This document shows, piece by piece, positions 62,475 through 64,000 of a DNA stretch of 64,000 nt (the first letter of the stretch is position 1; each line of letters begins with the position of its first letter). The stretch is taken from NCBI GenBank assembly GCA_014529385.2, contig CM043962.1:124604470-124668469 (forward strand), written 5' to 3'. The notes beneath the pieces are model-generated. The model did no database searches. It was not told the origin of the DNA and worked only from the letters and a program-made list of their open reading frames with translations. The stretch comes from Adiantum capillus-veneris. Its lineage: Eukaryota; Streptophyta; Polypodiopsida; Polypodiales; Pteridaceae. Made by a program: the position numbers and the translations under genes.

Positions 62475-64000
62475 ATGAAAAAAAAAATGCTAAACTTTGG
62501 ATTGCTGAGTACAACAGGGTCTATGGCAGCCTCGAAGTCACCGGCAAAGAAGAAGAGAATGACAATCAAAGAATATCTGGACGAGGTGGAACCATTTGTC
62601 ATTCCAGAGGGAACATTAAAGCCTACAAGCACCTGGATACAAGAAGATCTACTAGAGTCAAACGACCTAAAAATCTACCAAGGAGTATTCAAGGACAATG
62701 ACGGAAATATAATAGAGCTGCCAATGCTGCCAAGGGAGCTCAATGAACTTGTCCGGAGCAAAATGGCCGGCTACTTGGAGAAAATTGACCTCCATAACTA
62801 TTTTGAATCAATCCCAGCAGGGGTGGACGTCAAAAGAGTATGGGAGTTTGTGACCAGCATTAGAGAAGATGGAGTGGCCAAGGTGACGGATTTGCATGGC
62901 AGACCCAACACAGAGATCATTATTACGGAAAGGGTTGTTGCCCATGCACTAGATCTCTCCAATCAGGGAGACAGTGTGACAAAGAGAAGGGATGAAGTAA
63001 AGGTGTACACAGAGAAAAAGGCTAATTAAACTTTTGAAGACATCGCCAACCCAAAGGTGGCGATCATGAGCCAATTGTACAACCAATACTTCCACATGTG
63101 CACGAAGAGGCCGCAGAAGTACAGGATGCCGCCAGGTGCAATTGCCACAACCTTTACTTGGGCAATGACGAAGGCACCCCAAAGATAATCAACTATGTGG
63201 CATACATACAAGACAGCCTGGTAAAGATGGGAAACAAAAAGACAACCTACATAGTGCCAGGAGAGATGATAACCAAGGTAGTTTATGCAGCACTACATGC
63301 CAAGGGAAGGTGGCCTGACCCCCCATCTCAGAATGACTGGCTAAGGATAAAGGAAGACAAAGAAGACGAGCCACAATGAGCACCAAGGGTAGCTACAAGG
63401 TTGAAGAGATGACTGGAGCCAGTGGAAGAGGAGGAACCTGAGCAGAAGAAAGGCAAAAAAGAATCTGCTCAAGTGCCAGCCAAAGAGACTCAATCACAAA
63501 AAGCGGCTAGACTCGAGAGGCTAATGGAGAGTTTCCGAGCAGAAAGAGCCCTCAAGGGCGATCTAAACGAATTATGGAAGCCATCCCTTGAGTCGATGTC
63601 CGGATCCTCAAGAAGAGTGCAGAGGGACCGCTTCGAAGACTATATCAAGATTTTCGAGATTCTTGATACTGCGGCGGAAAACATTCCACACATCCCTTTC
63701 ACCGAGGAAGAAGTGGAGCAAATGTGGCAAACGATGCTAGATGAACAAGAAAACAAGGAAAGAGAAAGAAAGACAAAAGCAGATAGGGATTTCAAGGGCA
63801 AACATACAGCTTTACCAGGTAGCCCTAAACCTAGCCCACCGCCATCACCACCTCCTAGTAGCCCTCCTCCAGAAGATCAGAAGGCCGAAGACAAGCAAGA
63901 AGAACACCAAGATGAAGAGCAAGAGCACAGGACAGAACGTGAACACTAAGAAGAAGCCAAGCCTGCATCCGAACAAAAAAAGCTCGAGGAAGCATACTAT
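62475..64000 (+). pseudogene. Additional ORF downstream of pol in element Y, unknown function
   Basis: It begins MKKKMLNFGLLSTTG; a later Met gives MAASKSPAKKKRMTIKEYL. The frame continues through a TAA at 63027-63029 to about 63189, shifts, and continues 63190-63951 with TGAs at 63377 and about 63410. Content: basic N-terminus, then a globular part (MLPRELNELVRSKMAGYLEK, IITERVVAHALDL, YNQYFHMCTKRPQKYRMPPG, YIVPGEMITKVVYAALHAKG). A helical charged part (KAARLERLMESFRAERALKG), a Pro/Ser-rich stretch and a Glu/Lys-rich end follow, still open at the window edge. The globular part vaguely recalls the uncharacterised plant-transposon-associated proteins, but I cannot name a family. Confidence 0.45.

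Larger units (their letters stand above)
55863..64000 (+). mobile_element. Gypsy element Y, 3' half (RT onward, runs off the window)
   Basis: RT palm, RNase H, a doubled integrase zinc module, integrase core, second protease, WxPK tail, internal purine tract, a 2.5-kb non-coding region with a regular palindrome array, and a further ORF. No LTR matching 26297-27228 is present, so the 3' end lies beyond 64000. The shared palindrome and the complementary break in RT link it to 18956-27228. The region after about 59880 could alternatively be a separate element. Confidence 0.7.

Overview
The window looks like nuclear DNA of a land plant. It consists almost entirely of transposable elements in several layers and holds no host gene I can recognise. 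The evidence is long non-chromoviral Ty3/gypsy elements with plant tRNA-type primer sites, a second RNase H of the Tat type, Ty1/copia debris and long CT/CA microsatellites. A Penelope-like reverse transcriptase and a TTAA-flanked piggyBac-like insertion would be unusual in a flowering plant, so a seed-free plant or gymnosperm is a reasonable but weak guess.

Left to right: 1-4183 is intergenic DNA with a broken proline/serine-rich ORF. 4184-9475 is a copia-type LTR pair enclosing a decayed Penelope-like RT. 9655-9925 is a gypsy integrase scrap. 10485-10764 is part of a foldback repeat. 10765-18955 (minus) is the 3' half of gypsy element X. 18956-27228 (minus) is the 5' half of a related gypsy element Y. 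27229-43470 (minus) is Tat-type gypsy element D, with a complete Tat-type element E (31822-41022) inserted in its gag. 43471-50594 holds an unrecognised ORF cut by a piggyBac-like element, and a copia RT fragment. 50595-55862 (plus) is the 5' half of X. 55863-64000 (plus) is the 3' half of Y and runs off the window.

The main structural result is that X and Y are each split into two complementary halves on opposite strands. Turning over the segment from about 18956 to 55863 (about 37 kb) rejoins both. X then has matching LTRs (10765-11330 and 50595-51157), the same 5-bp target duplication CATGT at both ends, and one ancestral target site. Y is rejoined inside its RT, with about 80 codons missing. 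This is best read as one inversion with a small deletion, or as an assembly inversion that needs checking.

X and Y share an architecture I do not know as described. There is a protease between gag and RT, as expected. A second aspartic-protease-like domain with canonical DTG/DSG lies downstream of integrase, followed by a tail with repeated W-x-P-K motifs. Extra purine tracts and an additional 3' ORF come after that. Y also carries an exact-register tandem duplication (126 codons) of the RNase H-integrase linker plus the H2C2 zinc-binding module, and a 20-bp perfect palindrome repeated every 284-285 bp. D and E share a small conserved ORF just upstream of gag. All these elements carry stops or frameshifts and appear inactive.
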